Source of the DNA: Clostridiales bacterium UBA2432
Lineage (GTDB): Bacteria; Bacillota; Clostridia; Lachnospirales; Vallitaleaceae
Direction: 5' to 3'
Length of the DNA stretch: 32,750 bases
Assembly (NCBI GenBank): GCA_002342805.1
Contig: DDQW01000050.1
Coordinates: forward strand, 1-32,750
Below the pieces are notes generated by a model. The model had not been told where the DNA came from. It did not search any database and saw nothing but the letters and a program-made list of their open reading frames with translations. How positions within the stretch are numbered: the first letter of the stretch is position 1; each line of letters starts with the position of its first letter. Of this stretch, positions 15,799 to 24,561 are shown piece by piece. Made by a program: the position numbers and the translations under genes.

Positions 15799-16404
15799 TT
15801 ACTCGCTTTCTTTTTTTATAATAACACTAATCCAGCCTTCATCTTCTCTGCCTTGACGGACGTCAACTGTTTCAAGGTGCTCCACGATACGAATCGGACC
15901 TAACTTTTCTAGGAGATTTTCCAGCTTTTCTTTTGTATAATTCGTGAATATTCGCCCATCTTTTTCATGATTAGAGGCTCTGCGCTTAAACGACATAAAA
16001 AAAATACCGTTTATCGCAAGAAAACTGAGATATCGATTTAATATATCGGCCATCTCTTTTTCCGGAACATGCAATAAGCTTGCACAGGCCCATAAACCGT
16101 TAAAGGTGACTTTTTTATGGAAACAAGTAACCGGATCAAAGGCCTCAAAGGTGGCAATTGCCACCTGATCTCCAATCAGTTTACGGGTCTGTTCAACCAT
16201 GGCCGGGCTGCCGTCATGAGCGTATACGTCATAGCCTTTTTCCATGAAGTATTGACTATCTCTGCCGGAACCACAACCGATATCAAGAATGGTATCGCCG
16301 TGATTCAAGTATTTTTCAAATCGTTCATAGAGTCGGCCCATATCGACATTGATAGTATCCTTTATAAATTTATCAGCATTCTGGTTATAGTAATCAATTG
16401 ACAT
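15799..16404 (-). CDS. Class I SAM-dependent methyltransferase
   Basis: A 201-residue Rossmann-fold methyltransferase. Motif I is ILDIGCGSGRDS (39-50), the acidic end of strand 2 is Asp64 (AHDGSP), and LLHVP plus FMSFKRR mark later motifs. It resembles the TehB-like small-molecule group and lacks the (D/N)PPY or PCQ catalytic motifs of DNA methyltransferases, so the substrate is unknown. An AGAGGT site precedes the start. It is the first gene of a close-packed pair with the HNH gene (4-bp gap). Confidence 0.85.
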   Translation of the reverse strand: MSIDYYNQNADKFIKDTINVDMGRLYERFEKYLNHGDTILDIGCGSGRDSQYFMEKGYDVYAHDGSPAMVEQTRKLIGDQVAIATFEAFDPVTCFHKKVTFNGLWACASLLHVPEKEMADILNRYLSFLAINGIFFMSFKRRASNHEKDGRIFTNYTKEKLENLLEKLGPIRIVEHLETVDVRQGREDEGWISVIIKKESE

Positions 16405-16429
16405 CTTATGACCTCTGTATTTTATCTAT

Positions 16430-16792
16430 CTAGCGTACCTTTGCACCAAAGGGTATAAAGGCCAAGTGTGCTAATTTGAAATGTTGTTTTGCAAAAGGAA
16501 TTCCAATTATAGTAATGGCACTGAGAACTCCTGCAATCAAATGACCGATGGCAAGTTCCCAACCGACCAAGATGATCCATAGGACATTAAAAATCAATCC
16601 GCCTGCACCAAAATTACCCAGTTGAATGTTTCTACCGAATGGAGCTAGGACAAAGCCAGCAATTTTAAAACATTGCGTACCAAACGGAATACCTATAATT
16701 GTTATGGTTAATAACAACCCGGCAAGAAACCATATACCGGCTAAAATAATACCACCAAACAACCACCATATCATATTACCTAAAAAATTCAT
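16430..16792 (-). CDS. yccF: YccF-family membrane protein
   Basis: A 120-residue integral membrane protein with two internally repeated halves, each ending in the family signature ITIIGIPFGTQCFK / ITIIGIPFAKQHFK followed by a Pro-Phe-Gly turn. Two to four membrane helices are predicted from the hydrophobic stretches. Function in the family is not established. I chose the start at 16792 because GAGAGG lies 9 bases upstream; a longer version adds seven residues. It is 25 bp upstream of the methyltransferase gene and may share its transcript. Confidence 0.88.
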   Translation of the reverse strand: MNFLGNMIWWLFGGIILAGIWFLAGLLLTITIIGIPFGTQCFKIAGFVLAPFGRNIQLGNFGAGGLIFNVLWIILVGWELAIGHLIAGVLSAITIIGIPFAKQHFKLAHLAFIPFGAKVR

Positions 16793-16827
16793 CTTATAAA
16801 ACCTCTCTTTCATCTCTTTAATAATGC

Positions 16828-16860
16828 AAAAAAACGCACACCACTCCCGCGGTTATGCGT
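16828..16860 (-). terminator. Hairpin with T7 tail just upstream of yccF
   Basis: On the minus strand ACGCA...TGCGT with an inner ACC/GGT pairing encloses a GC-rich loop and is followed by seven Ts. It fits a rho-independent terminator and lies between the 204-residue protein gene and yccF. Confidence 0.6.
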
Positions 16861-16906
16861 CTATGTTCTTTATAAATATTCGGTTTTCCCTTGTTTGTAA
16901 TTTCAT
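16853..16906 (-). other. Possible 17-residue leader peptide upstream of yccF
   Basis: A short frame starting at an ATG with GGGGAT seven bases upstream encodes MKLQTRENRIFIKNIDA. Its stop lies inside the left arm of the terminator hairpin at 16834-16860. That geometry is typical of attenuation leaders, but no diagnostic codon run is present. Confidence 0.25.
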
Positions 16907-16916
16907 TATACTCATC

Positions 16917-16978
16917 CCCTTGCACATTGTCGCGCTCCCTAGTACTATTTTACTATTTCGCCACAGATAATGCAAGGG
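16917..16978. repeat. Imperfect inverted repeat downstream of the 204-residue protein gene
   Basis: CCCTTGCA (16917-16924) and TGCAAGGG (16971-16978) are exact complements, with further pairing toward the centre (TGT/ACA, CGC/GCG). The long imperfect stem starts three bases beyond the stop codon of the minus-strand gene and may protect or end its transcript. Confidence 0.5.
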
Positions 16979-16981
16979 ATC

Positions 16982-17596
16982 TTAATGCGTATTTTTATAT
17001 TTAAATAGATAGTTTGGTGCTTGATGTTTGTATTTTGGACCTTTCATCGTTTGTTTAACTTTCTCGATATCTATGTCTCTCCGACGGGCAAATTGAAAAT
17101 ATTTATCTAAATCATCACTGATAATAGTATTGTTTGCATCAACAACCCCAATGAATTCAAAATCATCATCTAAGAAGGCTAATGTTGCATCCCCATGACT
17201 GTCATTACATAATAATATTCCTTCTTCTTTAAGATACCTTTTTGTTGATTGACCGACAAAACCGGCATACTGAGAAATGATTAGGTCGACCTTAGCAAGC
17301 TCAAGATCGTCATCATAACTTTTTCCGTAAAAGCTTATATGACAAGTTCCATCATAGTCCTTCTTCTGATTGACATAGTCAACTATCGGCTCTAGGTTAT
17401 CAAAGAACTGAATGGCCCCCTTATAATTATCAATATAAGTAACATCAGGAATCACTAAGGAAGGACTGATATCGATGTGGCTACCCGGATATAAAGCCCT
17501 TGTTATATTAAACTTATCTGCAACCACCTTATATAGGTCTTTTCGATCCCCTATTTTTTGGATATAGTCCAGATATTGATGAATATGATTATTCAT
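16982..17596 (-). CDS. Conserved hypothetical protein (Rossmann-like)
   Basis: A 204-residue soluble protein. It shows LYPGSHIDISPSLVIPDVTYID (two segments of under 20 residues: YPGSHIDISPS and VIPDVTYID), DLIISQYAGF, and GILLCNDSHGDATLAFL. I recall this pattern only from uncharacterised bacterial proteins; the alternating strands suggest a Rossmann-like fold, but no nucleotide-binding motif is clear. AAGGAAGG precedes the ATG. It lies 31 bases downstream of the XRE regulator gene, so the two are probably cotranscribed. Confidence 0.7.
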   Translation of the reverse strand: MNNHIHQYLDYIQKIGDRKDLYKVVADKFNITRALYPGSHIDISPSLVIPDVTYIDNYKGAIQFFDNLEPIVDYVNQKKDYDGTCHISFYGKSYDDDLELAKVDLIISQYAGFVGQSTKRYLKEEGILLCNDSHGDATLAFLDDDFEFIGVVDANNTIISDDLDKYFQFARRRDIDIEKVKQTMKGPKYKHQAPNYLFKYKNTH

Positions 17597-17627
17597 AGCC
17601 TAACCTTCCTTTCAATGTAAGCGACCT

Positions 17628-18605
17628 CTAGATTTTTGATTCAAATAAAGCAGCCAAACCAATAAGAGCTGCAAATCCTATGGCTGCAACTGGCCATACT
17701 ATCCATGTTATTCCCCATGCCATGGTCCACAAACTCCAGCCTATATAGATAGCTGCCACTAATGGCCAATAAAATGCACCGAGTTTTTCAATACGTTTTG
17801 TTTGTTTGATTTTATGTGGTGCATAATCACCTTCACCCACGATAAAATTAAGGGCATTATACTCTAGAGAAGTCGGTATAATGATGTAAAGACCGAGACC
17901 CACCATCAGAATCAGCACAACCACCATAATCAAGGATAGCATACCCGAGCGCATCAGTAGACTCACCATAAGTAGTGGTATTACACTGGTAATGAAGAGT
18001 ATGACACCTATAGAGACTTTTTTTATGTATATCGGTTTGTACTTTTTGATTTTCTCAATAAATATACTTCGAACACCATATACCAGTTCAAAGGGTGTGG
18101 CTTCTATTATCTCAAAGTCATCCTTATATTGGTTAATTCGTATGAAAAACACAACACCTATCGCGATCATGACAAAGAGTATGGTTAAGCCAATAGCTGC
18201 GGCTGCATCAGATGTCAGATTAAACTGTTCATATTCAGAGAGTGCAAGTAGAAATAAAAGGGGTAAAAACGAGAAAACACATACCAATACACCTTTTGAA
18301 ATGAATTTTGATGCTTCCGTTTTACTCTGAACATAAAGCAATGCCTCTTCTAAGGTTACCCGCTTCACATCTGTATCTACATCTTCATTAATTTCCTCGT
18401 CTTCTTCAATGTCATCTTTTACTAGATAATCCGTAGATACTCCGAAGATTTCGCTAAGCATAAGAATTTTATTCAGGTCAGGTATACTTCTGGCACTTTC
18501 CCATTTAGAAATAGACTGCCTTGACACATTCATTTTTTCAGCAAGTTCTTCCTGTGACCATCCAAACTTCTTTCTGAGTTTTATTATTTTATCTGCTAAT
18601 ATCAT
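17628..18605 (-). CDS. XRE-family regulator with a membrane C-terminal domain
   Basis: A 325-residue protein with an N-terminal Cro/CI-type helix-turn-helix (residues 4-60; GWSQEELAEKMNVSRQSIS and WESARSIPDLNKI), an acidic linker (about 66-80), and a large membrane region with about seven hydrophobic helices from residue 103 onward. Such proteins are widespread in Firmicutes as autoregulated, membrane-tethered repressors that may sense envelope state. GGAGG lies seven bases before the ATG, and a TTGACA promoter lies 59-87 bases upstream. Confidence 0.88.
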   Translation of the reverse strand: MILADKIIKLRKKFGWSQEELAEKMNVSRQSISKWESARSIPDLNKILMLSEIFGVSTDYLVKDDIEEDEEINEDVDTDVKRVTLEEALLYVQSKTEASKFISKGVLVCVFSFLPLLFLLALSEYEQFNLTSDAAAAIGLTILFVMIAIGVVFFIRINQYKDDFEIIEATPFELVYGVRSIFIEKIKKYKPIYIKKVSIGVILFITSVIPLLMVSLLMRSGMLSLIMVVVLILMVGLGLYIIIPTSLEYNALNFIVGEGDYAPHKIKQTKRIEKLGAFYWPLVAAIYIGWSLWTMAWGITWIVWPVAAIGFAALIGLAALFESKI

Positions 18606-18663
18606 ATTAATTCCTCCTATTTATGTTTTGATGGTCTAAGTTTAACAAATATAGCAGTTGCAT

Positions 18664-18692
18664 ACTATCAAGCCGCCTTTGAAATATGTCAA
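18664..18692 (-). promoter_or_regulatory. Promoter of the XRE regulator gene
   Basis: On the minus strand a consensus TTGACA -35 is followed after 17 bases by GATAGT (4 of 6 matches to TATAAT). The transcript would have a leader of roughly 50 bases. Confidence 0.6.
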
Positions 18693-18758
18693 CCAGCAGT
18701 TACATCTTATGATATCGCCTTCGTTAGAGGACTTAATTCATCCATAGGTAATCATCTT

Positions 18759-19727
18759 TTAGAGTTTAAACATTTTTTTACCTTCCAAGTTCTTTCTTTT
18801 ACCACTTAAACTTAGCATTTTAATGCAACCTTCCTCATTTTCTTTAAATTTAATGAAAACAGGAAAGGATTCTAAATAAAAAAGCCTCCTATCTCCAGTC
18901 TTTACAGGTAAAATTCTAATATTTGGCCAGATCAAGTCACAAACCAAATTGGAATCAAGAAGTTTTACTGTACATTCTAACTTTCCCTCTTGTTCTTTGT
19001 ACGTTCCGCAATATCTTTTCTTTTCTTCCAAAGTTAAGTCTCTATTCTCAACAACTGAATTTAATTCTAGGAAATTTAAAATTTGTTGACGATATTTATC
19101 CCATTCACATGCTGAATTTTCAACAGCTAATTTGTTGAATTGATACTTTTCAAAAAGTTGATTGGTAAAGGTCTGATAATCCGACCAGAGTTTTATAACT
19201 CCTATCTCCCCTGTTAATCCACTTTCCTTAACATAAGGCGTCTGAATATCCGAATCAATAAACCACTTTTTCCAAACATCACCCCTACGCTTCCAAACCC
19301 TTCTAATAGAACGGTCAGCATCCTGCTGATGAAAATAAATCAGCGCTGGATTTAGTGGTTTAATTATATCTTCAATTTCCTGCACAAAATCTGTTATTAT
19401 TACTTCTTCAAGATTATTCTGAAAAAGAATCCTAACAGTATCTTGCAAAAGATGACTTTCAATAATGTGTACTTCTTCAGATTGTCTTACTCGTTCAACA
19501 AATTGTCTCCATATTTTCGGAATTGTTCCTATAAATCTTTCTCTTTCTGCCTGTGAACCGAACACTTCCACATCTTCCCCATACTCTAAAGGATGGTTAG
19601 TTTCTTGCTCATGGTACCACTTAACATTAATCCCATTCTCTTCAATCTGGTTTGCTAAAAATTGAGCTGTTGTTGATTTTCCTGAACCAGTAATCCCGTC
19701 AATTAAAATTAACTTTGTATTTAACAT
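18759..19727 (-). CDS. P-loop kinase-like nucleotide-binding protein
   Basis: A 322-residue protein whose N-terminus has a thymidylate/adenylate-kinase-like Walker A, GITGSGKST (11-19), directly after the first strand. EQETNHPLEYGED and the long helical insert (about 60-160) resemble uncharacterised kinase-like proteins of Firmicutes. The C-terminal 70 residues (KRYCGTYKEQEGKLECTVK and later strands) resemble a small beta domain. The substrate cannot be told from sequence. The start at 19727 follows a G-rich AGGGGGG site; an upstream in-frame ATG adds 28 residues overlapping the lipoprotein gene and was rejected. Confidence 0.75.
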   Translation of the reverse strand: MLNTKLILIDGITGSGKSTTAQFLANQIEENGINVKWYHEQETNHPLEYGEDVEVFGSQAERERFIGTIPKIWRQFVERVRQSEEVHIIESHLLQDTVRILFQNNLEEVIITDFVQEIEDIIKPLNPALIYFHQQDADRSIRRVWKRRGDVWKKWFIDSDIQTPYVKESGLTGEIGVIKLWSDYQTFTNQLFEKYQFNKLAVENSACEWDKYRQQILNFLELNSVVENRDLTLEEKKRYCGTYKEQEGKLECTVKLLDSNLVCDLIWPNIRILPVKTGDRRLFYLESFPVFIKFKENEEGCIKMLSLSGKRKNLEGKKMFKL

Positions 19728-19794
19728 ATATGAGTCCCCCCTTGTCATTGATATCTTTCCCCTTTTTATAACAAAAACAATTGTTGCTAACAAG

Positions 19795-20328
19795 CTATGG
19801 TGTTTCTTCACCTATATATTCAAAATGAGAATTCCCATCTTTACCGTCATATGCAATTAAGTATTCTCCACTTCCACCTGTATATTCAACAACTATCTTA
19901 TACTGGGGAGTACCTTCGGGTCTAAATACTTCTAACAATAAAGCAAAATGATCTTGCGTATTTGTTTGCTCAAAAACGATATCTTTTTCAATCAATTGGC
20001 CATCTTCAAAAGTTACCTGTATAACTTTTAACTTAGAGGAATTATATGCCGGTACAAGTAAAAGTTCTTGTCCGTTTTCCTCAAGTCGAACTTTTTCTAT
20101 ATATTTGATTTTATTTAACTCATCTTTATTTGGCTCATTTACTATAAGCATTGCCATATCATCCGGCATTGCTTTTTCATACATCCGTTCTATTTCTTTA
20201 AGCGCTGTATTATCATGTATATTTTTGTCTTCTGATTCTTGATCTATACATCCTGCTAAGAGAACAATGAATATGAAGAGAATAATATATCCTCTTATGA
20301 ATGGATTGCTTCGTTTATGCTTTACCAT
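19795..20328 (-). CDS. Small lipoprotein of unknown function
   Basis: A 177-residue exported lipoprotein. The N-terminus is basic (KHKR) followed by a hydrophobic stretch and the lipobox LLAGC, placing the lipidated cysteine at residue 27. The mature part is acidic with beta-rich repeats and no family I recognise. AAGGAGAAG lies eight bases before the ATG. One copy of the TATCGTCCGGTTT motif lies about 50 bases upstream. The P-loop kinase-like gene follows after 67 bp. Confidence 0.75.
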   Translation of the reverse strand: MVKHKRSNPFIRGYIILFIFIVLLAGCIDQESEDKNIHDNTALKEIERMYEKAMPDDMAMLIVNEPNKDELNKIKYIEKVRLEENGQELLLVPAYNSSKLKVIQVTFEDGQLIEKDIVFEQTNTQDHFALLLEVFRPEGTPQYKIVVEYTGGSGEYLIAYDGKDGNSHFEYIGEETP

Positions 20329-20374
20329 TGAACTTCTCCTTTGATATTATGTCGTTGAATACCACACGATTCAA

Positions 20375-20387
20375 TATCGTCCGGTTT
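20375..20387 (+). repeat. 13-bp repeat TATCGTCCGGTTT, copy 1 (upstream of the lipoprotein gene)
   Basis: An exact match to the copy at 21766-21778, in the same orientation. Here it is part of a short palindrome (ATCGTC ... GACGAT) between the stop of the AlbA_2 gene and the start of the lipoprotein gene. Confidence 0.55.
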
Positions 20388-20407
20388 AATCAGACGATAC
20401 TTTAAAA

Positions 20408-21736
20408 CTACTCTAATATCTTATAGCCCGTTGCAGGGCCATTTCCAACTTTAATAATCCTGCCAGAATCACGAAGTTTATTGAGTAATTCTATAGTCTG
20501 AGATTTTTCCAAATCAATATGCCTCTGTATCTCTGCTCTCTTAATCATAGGATGTTGCCTAATTAAATTATATATAATCTTTTCTTTATCCGATGAAAAA
20601 TTTGTATCTTTATATTCTGTATTTATTCTTTCAATCTGACTTAATGACTCTTTAACGTAAGGTAAAACAACTACTATCGCATTCTCACTAACCAAAAAAC
20701 TTGGTTTTATTTCTTGATTCATGTATTGCTCTTTTATCCGTCTTATACCAGTAGCAAGTTTTTCAATAACCTTCAATCGCAGAAAAATATCTGCAATCTT
20801 TCTATTTCTTGGTTTTGATAATTTACCTTCAATATATTCTTCTTTTAGCATCCCAAAAGGCAGTCCTCCTGGAGAGATAATTTCTATTCTATTGGAATAA
20901 AACTCGATTCTAGCATCAACTGCGACTGAATAGTCTCTATGCACCAGCATGTTTGCCACTGCTTCTCTATAGGCAATATAAGGCACATCTTCAACAGTCT
21001 TCCTATACGCTGATTCAATAATCTCCCCAACGTTAATATGTTTTTTATAAAAAGACATACAATCATCAAATTGTTTTAGGACTGAGCTGGAATCCAATGT
21101 CAATCTATCTTTTATTCTACCTACACCGGTATCTGCAAAAGTAACAAGTTGAACAACTGAGTTATTAATAGGATTTTCATCCGAAAGCAGTGCCGCTGCA
21201 ATATTGTATTTATCATTATGAATCAATTCAAGCGTGCGCATCAAATCATCGGATAATGAAGTAATTTGAAAATATTTTTTCATTAATGTTTCAAAATAGT
21301 TAAAAGTCAAAGTTTGTACTGGTGATACCAAATCTTCATATCCTAAATTTCTCCCTAACAATATCAGATTCTGATTTGTTACTATATCCGTCTGAATTGT
21401 TGATGTATCGCGACGCATATATGACTTACCCTTATAAGTGTAAGGGGTATGATCGCCTTTATATACTTTAATCAACAGAATCTGTGAATCTCCAATTTGA
21501 TTCACTTCAAATTCATAATATGGGCTTGGTATAATGGCATCATTAATAGCATTCTCTATACTCAATTTCAATTCATTAATCTTATCAACATCAACACCAA
21601 CAACGGTACAATCATCTTTTACTCCCAATACTATGTATCCATCATGAAAATTTGCATACGCACATATCGTTTTCAAGATTGTCTTTGAATAATCTTGCTT
21701 ATATTCTACATTCTTGGCTTCACCAGTCAATTCCAT
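20408..21736 (-). CDS. AlbA_2 (Schlafen-like) ATP-binding transcriptional regulator
   Basis: A 442-residue soluble protein with an N-terminal AlbA_2 domain (about 1-125; EAKNVEYKQDYS, GYIVLGVKDD, YMRRDTSTI), a central ATPase-like domain of the HATPase_c_4 type (YREAVANMLVHRDYS, IEIISPGGLP, NRKIADIFLRL) and a C-terminal winged helix (about 375-440). Such proteins are usually annotated as DNA-binding or RecG-like regulators; some Schlafen-related members act in defence. The start at 21736 follows AAGGAG at 10 bases. A promoter and one copy of the TATCGTCCGGTTT motif lie just upstream, compatible with autoregulation. Confidence 0.85.
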   Translation of the reverse strand: MELTGEAKNVEYKQDYSKTILKTICAYANFHDGYIVLGVKDDCTVVGVDVDKINELKLSIENAINDAIIPSPYYEFEVNQIGDSQILLIKVYKGDHTPYTYKGKSYMRRDTSTIQTDIVTNQNLILLGRNLGYEDLVSPVQTLTFNYFETLMKKYFQITSLSDDLMRTLELIHNDKYNIAAALLSDENPINNSVVQLVTFADTGVGRIKDRLTLDSSSVLKQFDDCMSFYKKHINVGEIIESAYRKTVEDVPYIAYREAVANMLVHRDYSVAVDARIEFYSNRIEIISPGGLPFGMLKEEYIEGKLSKPRNRKIADIFLRLKVIEKLATGIRRIKEQYMNQEIKPSFLVSENAIVVVLPYVKESLSQIERINTEYKDTNFSSDKEKIIYNLIRQHPMIKRAEIQRHIDLEKSQTIELLNKLRDSGRIIKVGNGPATGYKILE

Positions 21737-21765
21737 TAATCGTCCACTCCTTTCGGTCGATTTAT

Positions 21766-21778
21766 TATCGTCCGGTTT
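21766..21778 (+). repeat. 13-bp repeat TATCGTCCGGTTT, copy 2 (at the AlbA_2 gene start site)
   Basis: Identical to 20375-20387 and placed immediately after the predicted -10 element, over the expected transcription start of the AlbA_2 gene. The position suits an operator. Confidence 0.55.
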
Positions 21779-21779
21779 C

Positions 21780-21808
21780 ATGTTATCATATAGGACTCCA
21801 TATATCAA
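21780..21808 (-). promoter_or_regulatory. Probable promoter of the AlbA_2 regulator gene
   Basis: On the minus strand TTGATA (5 of 6), 17 bases, TAACAT (4 of 6). The predicted start falls within the 13-bp repeat. Confidence 0.5.
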
Positions 21809-21893
21809 TATCTTATGTAAATATTTCAGCCAAACTGACTTCAGTCCCTCTGCAAAATTCCTCGTAACTTATCACATAGTAAAATCATTTTCA

Positions 21894-23522
21894 TTACTCG
21901 AATTCTCTCATAAGGTCCATATAGACCTTCTTGTCACCACTGTCCTTATAATTGGGTATATTCCCTAATCGCCACACGGATACATCATAGATGCCAAACA
22001 TTTTTGCCACTTGTATCTTCTCTGCAACGCTTCTGGCATCTTCGTACCATATGACATTATTCAATCCGGTCTGACTATTATAATAGGTGGCATATGGATT
22101 CCTAGATGTTGCTCCATAGGCAATGTTGGTTCCGCCATCAATTAATCGATTATATAGCGTGGCATAGGTTGGCGAATAAGCGCTTTGATTGACCACATTA
22201 CCTTCACTATTTGTCTTCCATTGAGCTACATCAAAGGAAATCTGAAGGCTTAGCTTTTTTAATGCTTCTTCATCGTTTTGATTTTCTGTCAGATGCTTAA
22301 GGGCATTATAGACCTCTTCCAAGGGTGCTAAGGGTGTCGTTGTAATCCCCATAGCCATCTCCGCTTCAGTTAATCTTTTGGCTCCAAAGTCATGGGCCAT
22401 CATAATGGTCTGGTCTGCAATCGTATTAATCGTGGCATAATCGTAGCCATCATAATAGACTTGTGGCTGAACCATGACCGTTAAGCTCTTGGTCTGCGCG
22501 CTAAGTTCTTGGTCAAGGGCACGTAAAAAACTGATAAAACGGCTTCTATTCTCGCTTCCTCTTAATCCTTCAAAGTCAATGACAAGGCCGTCAAATGCCG
22601 GATGGGTATCCAGCATGTTCATAATAGATGTAATGATTTGAGTCTGAGTCTCTTTACTAGCAAGTAAATTGCTTAAAAGATTTTCTCGATCATCGGCATA
22701 GATGCTTAATCGTACTTCTGTATTTTCTCGGTCTGCCTTTTGAAGGGGTTCTTCATATCCTAGGGGAAACTTATTCTCAACTACAATTCTCTGATCTTGG
22801 GTCAAGGTAAGATCTGCCCAACTGAAGCTCACCACATCAAAGCCCTGCATCAAATCTATTTGTCCATAGCTATTATCCCGGTAAAAAACATTGGTCTCAT
22901 CTAGGCCATTATTTGTCTTCTCATACATACGAACCAAGATAGCTGCCGCTTCTTCCCGCTTTGCCCATGCATTGGGTGCAAAGCGGCCATCACCGACACC
23001 ATTAATGATGCCAAAATCTTTAAGCATGGTAATATAGCCAACATTTTTAGTTACGTCCGTAAATGAGCTCGTCTGATTATTCATACGTTCCGCTAGCCAT
23101 CCATAGCCTAGCGTTCGAACAATCATGATAGCCATTTCTTCTCGTGTAATAGCTTCATTGGGTCTAAAGGCTTGGTTGGCCTTTGTTATAACTCCGCGTT
23201 CTAGGGCTGTTTCAATGTACCCATAATGCCAGTCTGAAGAATTGACATCTATAAAGGTCTCTTGACTAGGCCGCGTCTCTTGCCAACCCTGTAACTTATA
23301 TAAAAAAGCGACAAACTGGGCCCGACTTAATGTTTCCCCTAGCCCGTACTGATTATCTCCGATTCCATCGGTTACCTTAAGTCGTCGTAGGGTATTGATA
23401 TTTTCTTCGGCCCAATGGCCAATCGGAACATCAGAAAAAGCCTCAACATCAATAGCAGAAGCTTTCGTATTTAATTGGACTACAAGTAAGAATACTATAA
23501 ATAGCAATATGACTTTTTTCAA
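21894..23522 (-). CDS. Exported SLH-domain glycoside hydrolase family 18 protein
   Basis: A 542-residue cell-surface protein with signal peptide MKKVILLFIVFLLVVQLNTK (cleavage near 23), three SLH repeats (about 29-80, 89-140, 153-203; FSDVPIGHWAEENI, FIDVNSSDWHYGYIE, FTDVTKNVGYIT) that attach to the cell wall, and a GH18 barrel from about 220. The catalytic motif is visible as DGLVIDFEG with Asp311, Asp316 and acid Glu318. Members with this layout act on peptidoglycan or chitin-like polymers; the substrate is not fixed by sequence. The start is TTG with AGAGGG six bases upstream. Confidence 0.9.
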   Translation of the reverse strand: MKKVILLFIVFLLVVQLNTKASAIDVEAFSDVPIGHWAEENINTLRRLKVTDGIGDNQYGLGETLSRAQFVAFLYKLQGWQETRPSQETFIDVNSSDWHYGYIETALERGVITKANQAFRPNEAITREEMAIMIVRTLGYGWLAERMNNQTSSFTDVTKNVGYITMLKDFGIINGVGDGRFAPNAWAKREEAAAILVRMYEKTNNGLDETNVFYRDNSYGQIDLMQGFDVVSFSWADLTLTQDQRIVVENKFPLGYEEPLQKADRENTEVRLSIYADDRENLLSNLLASKETQTQIITSIMNMLDTHPAFDGLVIDFEGLRGSENRSRFISFLRALDQELSAQTKSLTVMVQPQVYYDGYDYATINTIADQTIMMAHDFGAKRLTEAEMAMGITTTPLAPLEEVYNALKHLTENQNDEEALKKLSLQISFDVAQWKTNSEGNVVNQSAYSPTYATLYNRLIDGGTNIAYGATSRNPYATYYNSQTGLNNVIWYEDARSVAEKIQVAKMFGIYDVSVWRLGNIPNYKDSGDKKVYMDLMREFE

Positions 23523-23554
23523 TCTTAACCCTCTTTCCCTTCATTCATCTTATA

Positions 23555-24523
23555 TTAATCAACATCATAGTTGACGATTTCGACACCACAGTGATCGGCT
23601 TTGGTATTTAGCAAAACGATACCTGTATTGTTTTTGATAATTAGCTGAAGTTTACCGGTCAGTGCTTCTCTTATGGTATATGACATGCGACCATTGTTTG
23701 GGGCAACCAATTCTTCTCCGGGTGTCAGACTTCCTTTAATTTTCAACGTTAAGGTATTACGCTTCATAAGAATGTAGAATTGATCTTTATTACATTTAAC
23801 CACTTTAACTTTTGCATTGTTATAGGTTGCAAAACGATACTCTTGACCATCAACTATCACGTTGCAAAAGAATCCTTGAATCGTTCTGCCAATCAAAGGA
23901 ACGGTTGCGATTGAGCAACAAAAACTAATGTTATCCTTATCAAAGTGATTGGATTGAATCCATATATATTTTTCAGGAAATGACCTTCCCCAATCTTTTT
24001 CAATATACCCTTTACCATGATTGAAATCTATAGATTCGCCATTGATTATAATCTCCCCGTTAAGCGAATGATTCATACTAACGACTTCATGATTACACTC
24101 TAAGTTAGGAATATAATTAAAATAGCCCATAATATTGGGATTCAAAAAAGTTCGCTCCAAATCTGTTAATGCTCCGAAGTTTATTGCACCCTCAATAAGG
24201 CTGGTCTCATCTTCAAGATAAATACTTATTTCATTTTTTGAAAAGTAGCTATCCCCGATTCTAATTTCAAAGGGCCGATTATTATAAGAAAATTCATCCA
24301 AAGTATATTTAAAGTAAAAAGTTTTATGCTGATTGTCTTTATCTTTATAGATGCATTGAATAAAGGCATGAGGGTCCTCATCATTGAAGCTGACGCCGGA
24401 TATAAAGCTTATGGTGTTCTTTTTATCTTGACTCACCTGTTTATAGTACCAACCCTCAAAGTAATGTTGACTTTTCCATTGATTGACGCCTTGAAAATTC
24501 GTTTTATTATAGTTTAATTTCAT
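23555..24523 (-). CDS. Tocopherol-cyclase-like family protein
   Basis: A 322-residue soluble beta-rich protein with the hallmark HYFEGWYYKQVS near the N-terminus and GYIEKDWGRSFPEKYIWIQ in the middle, both typical of bacterial members of the tocopherol cyclase family. Bacteria of this type do not make tocopherol, so the real substrate is unknown. The start at 24523 follows GGTGAG; an in-frame upstream start adds 14 residues overlapping the helicase stop and was rejected. It lies 38 bases downstream of the helicase gene. Confidence 0.8.
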   Translation of the reverse strand: MKLNYNKTNFQGVNQWKSQHYFEGWYYKQVSQDKKNTISFISGVSFNDEDPHAFIQCIYKDKDNQHKTFYFKYTLDEFSYNNRPFEIRIGDSYFSKNEISIYLEDETSLIEGAINFGALTDLERTFLNPNIMGYFNYIPNLECNHEVVSMNHSLNGEIIINGESIDFNHGKGYIEKDWGRSFPEKYIWIQSNHFDKDNISFCCSIATVPLIGRTIQGFFCNVIVDGQEYRFATYNNAKVKVVKCNKDQFYILMKRNTLTLKIKGSLTPGEELVAPNNGRMSYTIREALTGKLQLIIKNNTGIVLLNTKADHCGVEIVNYDVD

Positions 24524-24561
24524 CGTCTCACCACCCATTTCTTTACATATGTTTACTTTTA

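Noticed and set aside
15799..16404. Classifying the SAM methyltransferase as the DNA methyltransferase of a restriction system with the HNH gene
   Set aside because: It lacks the catalytic NPPY/DPPY and PCQ motifs and is too short for known DNA methyltransferases.
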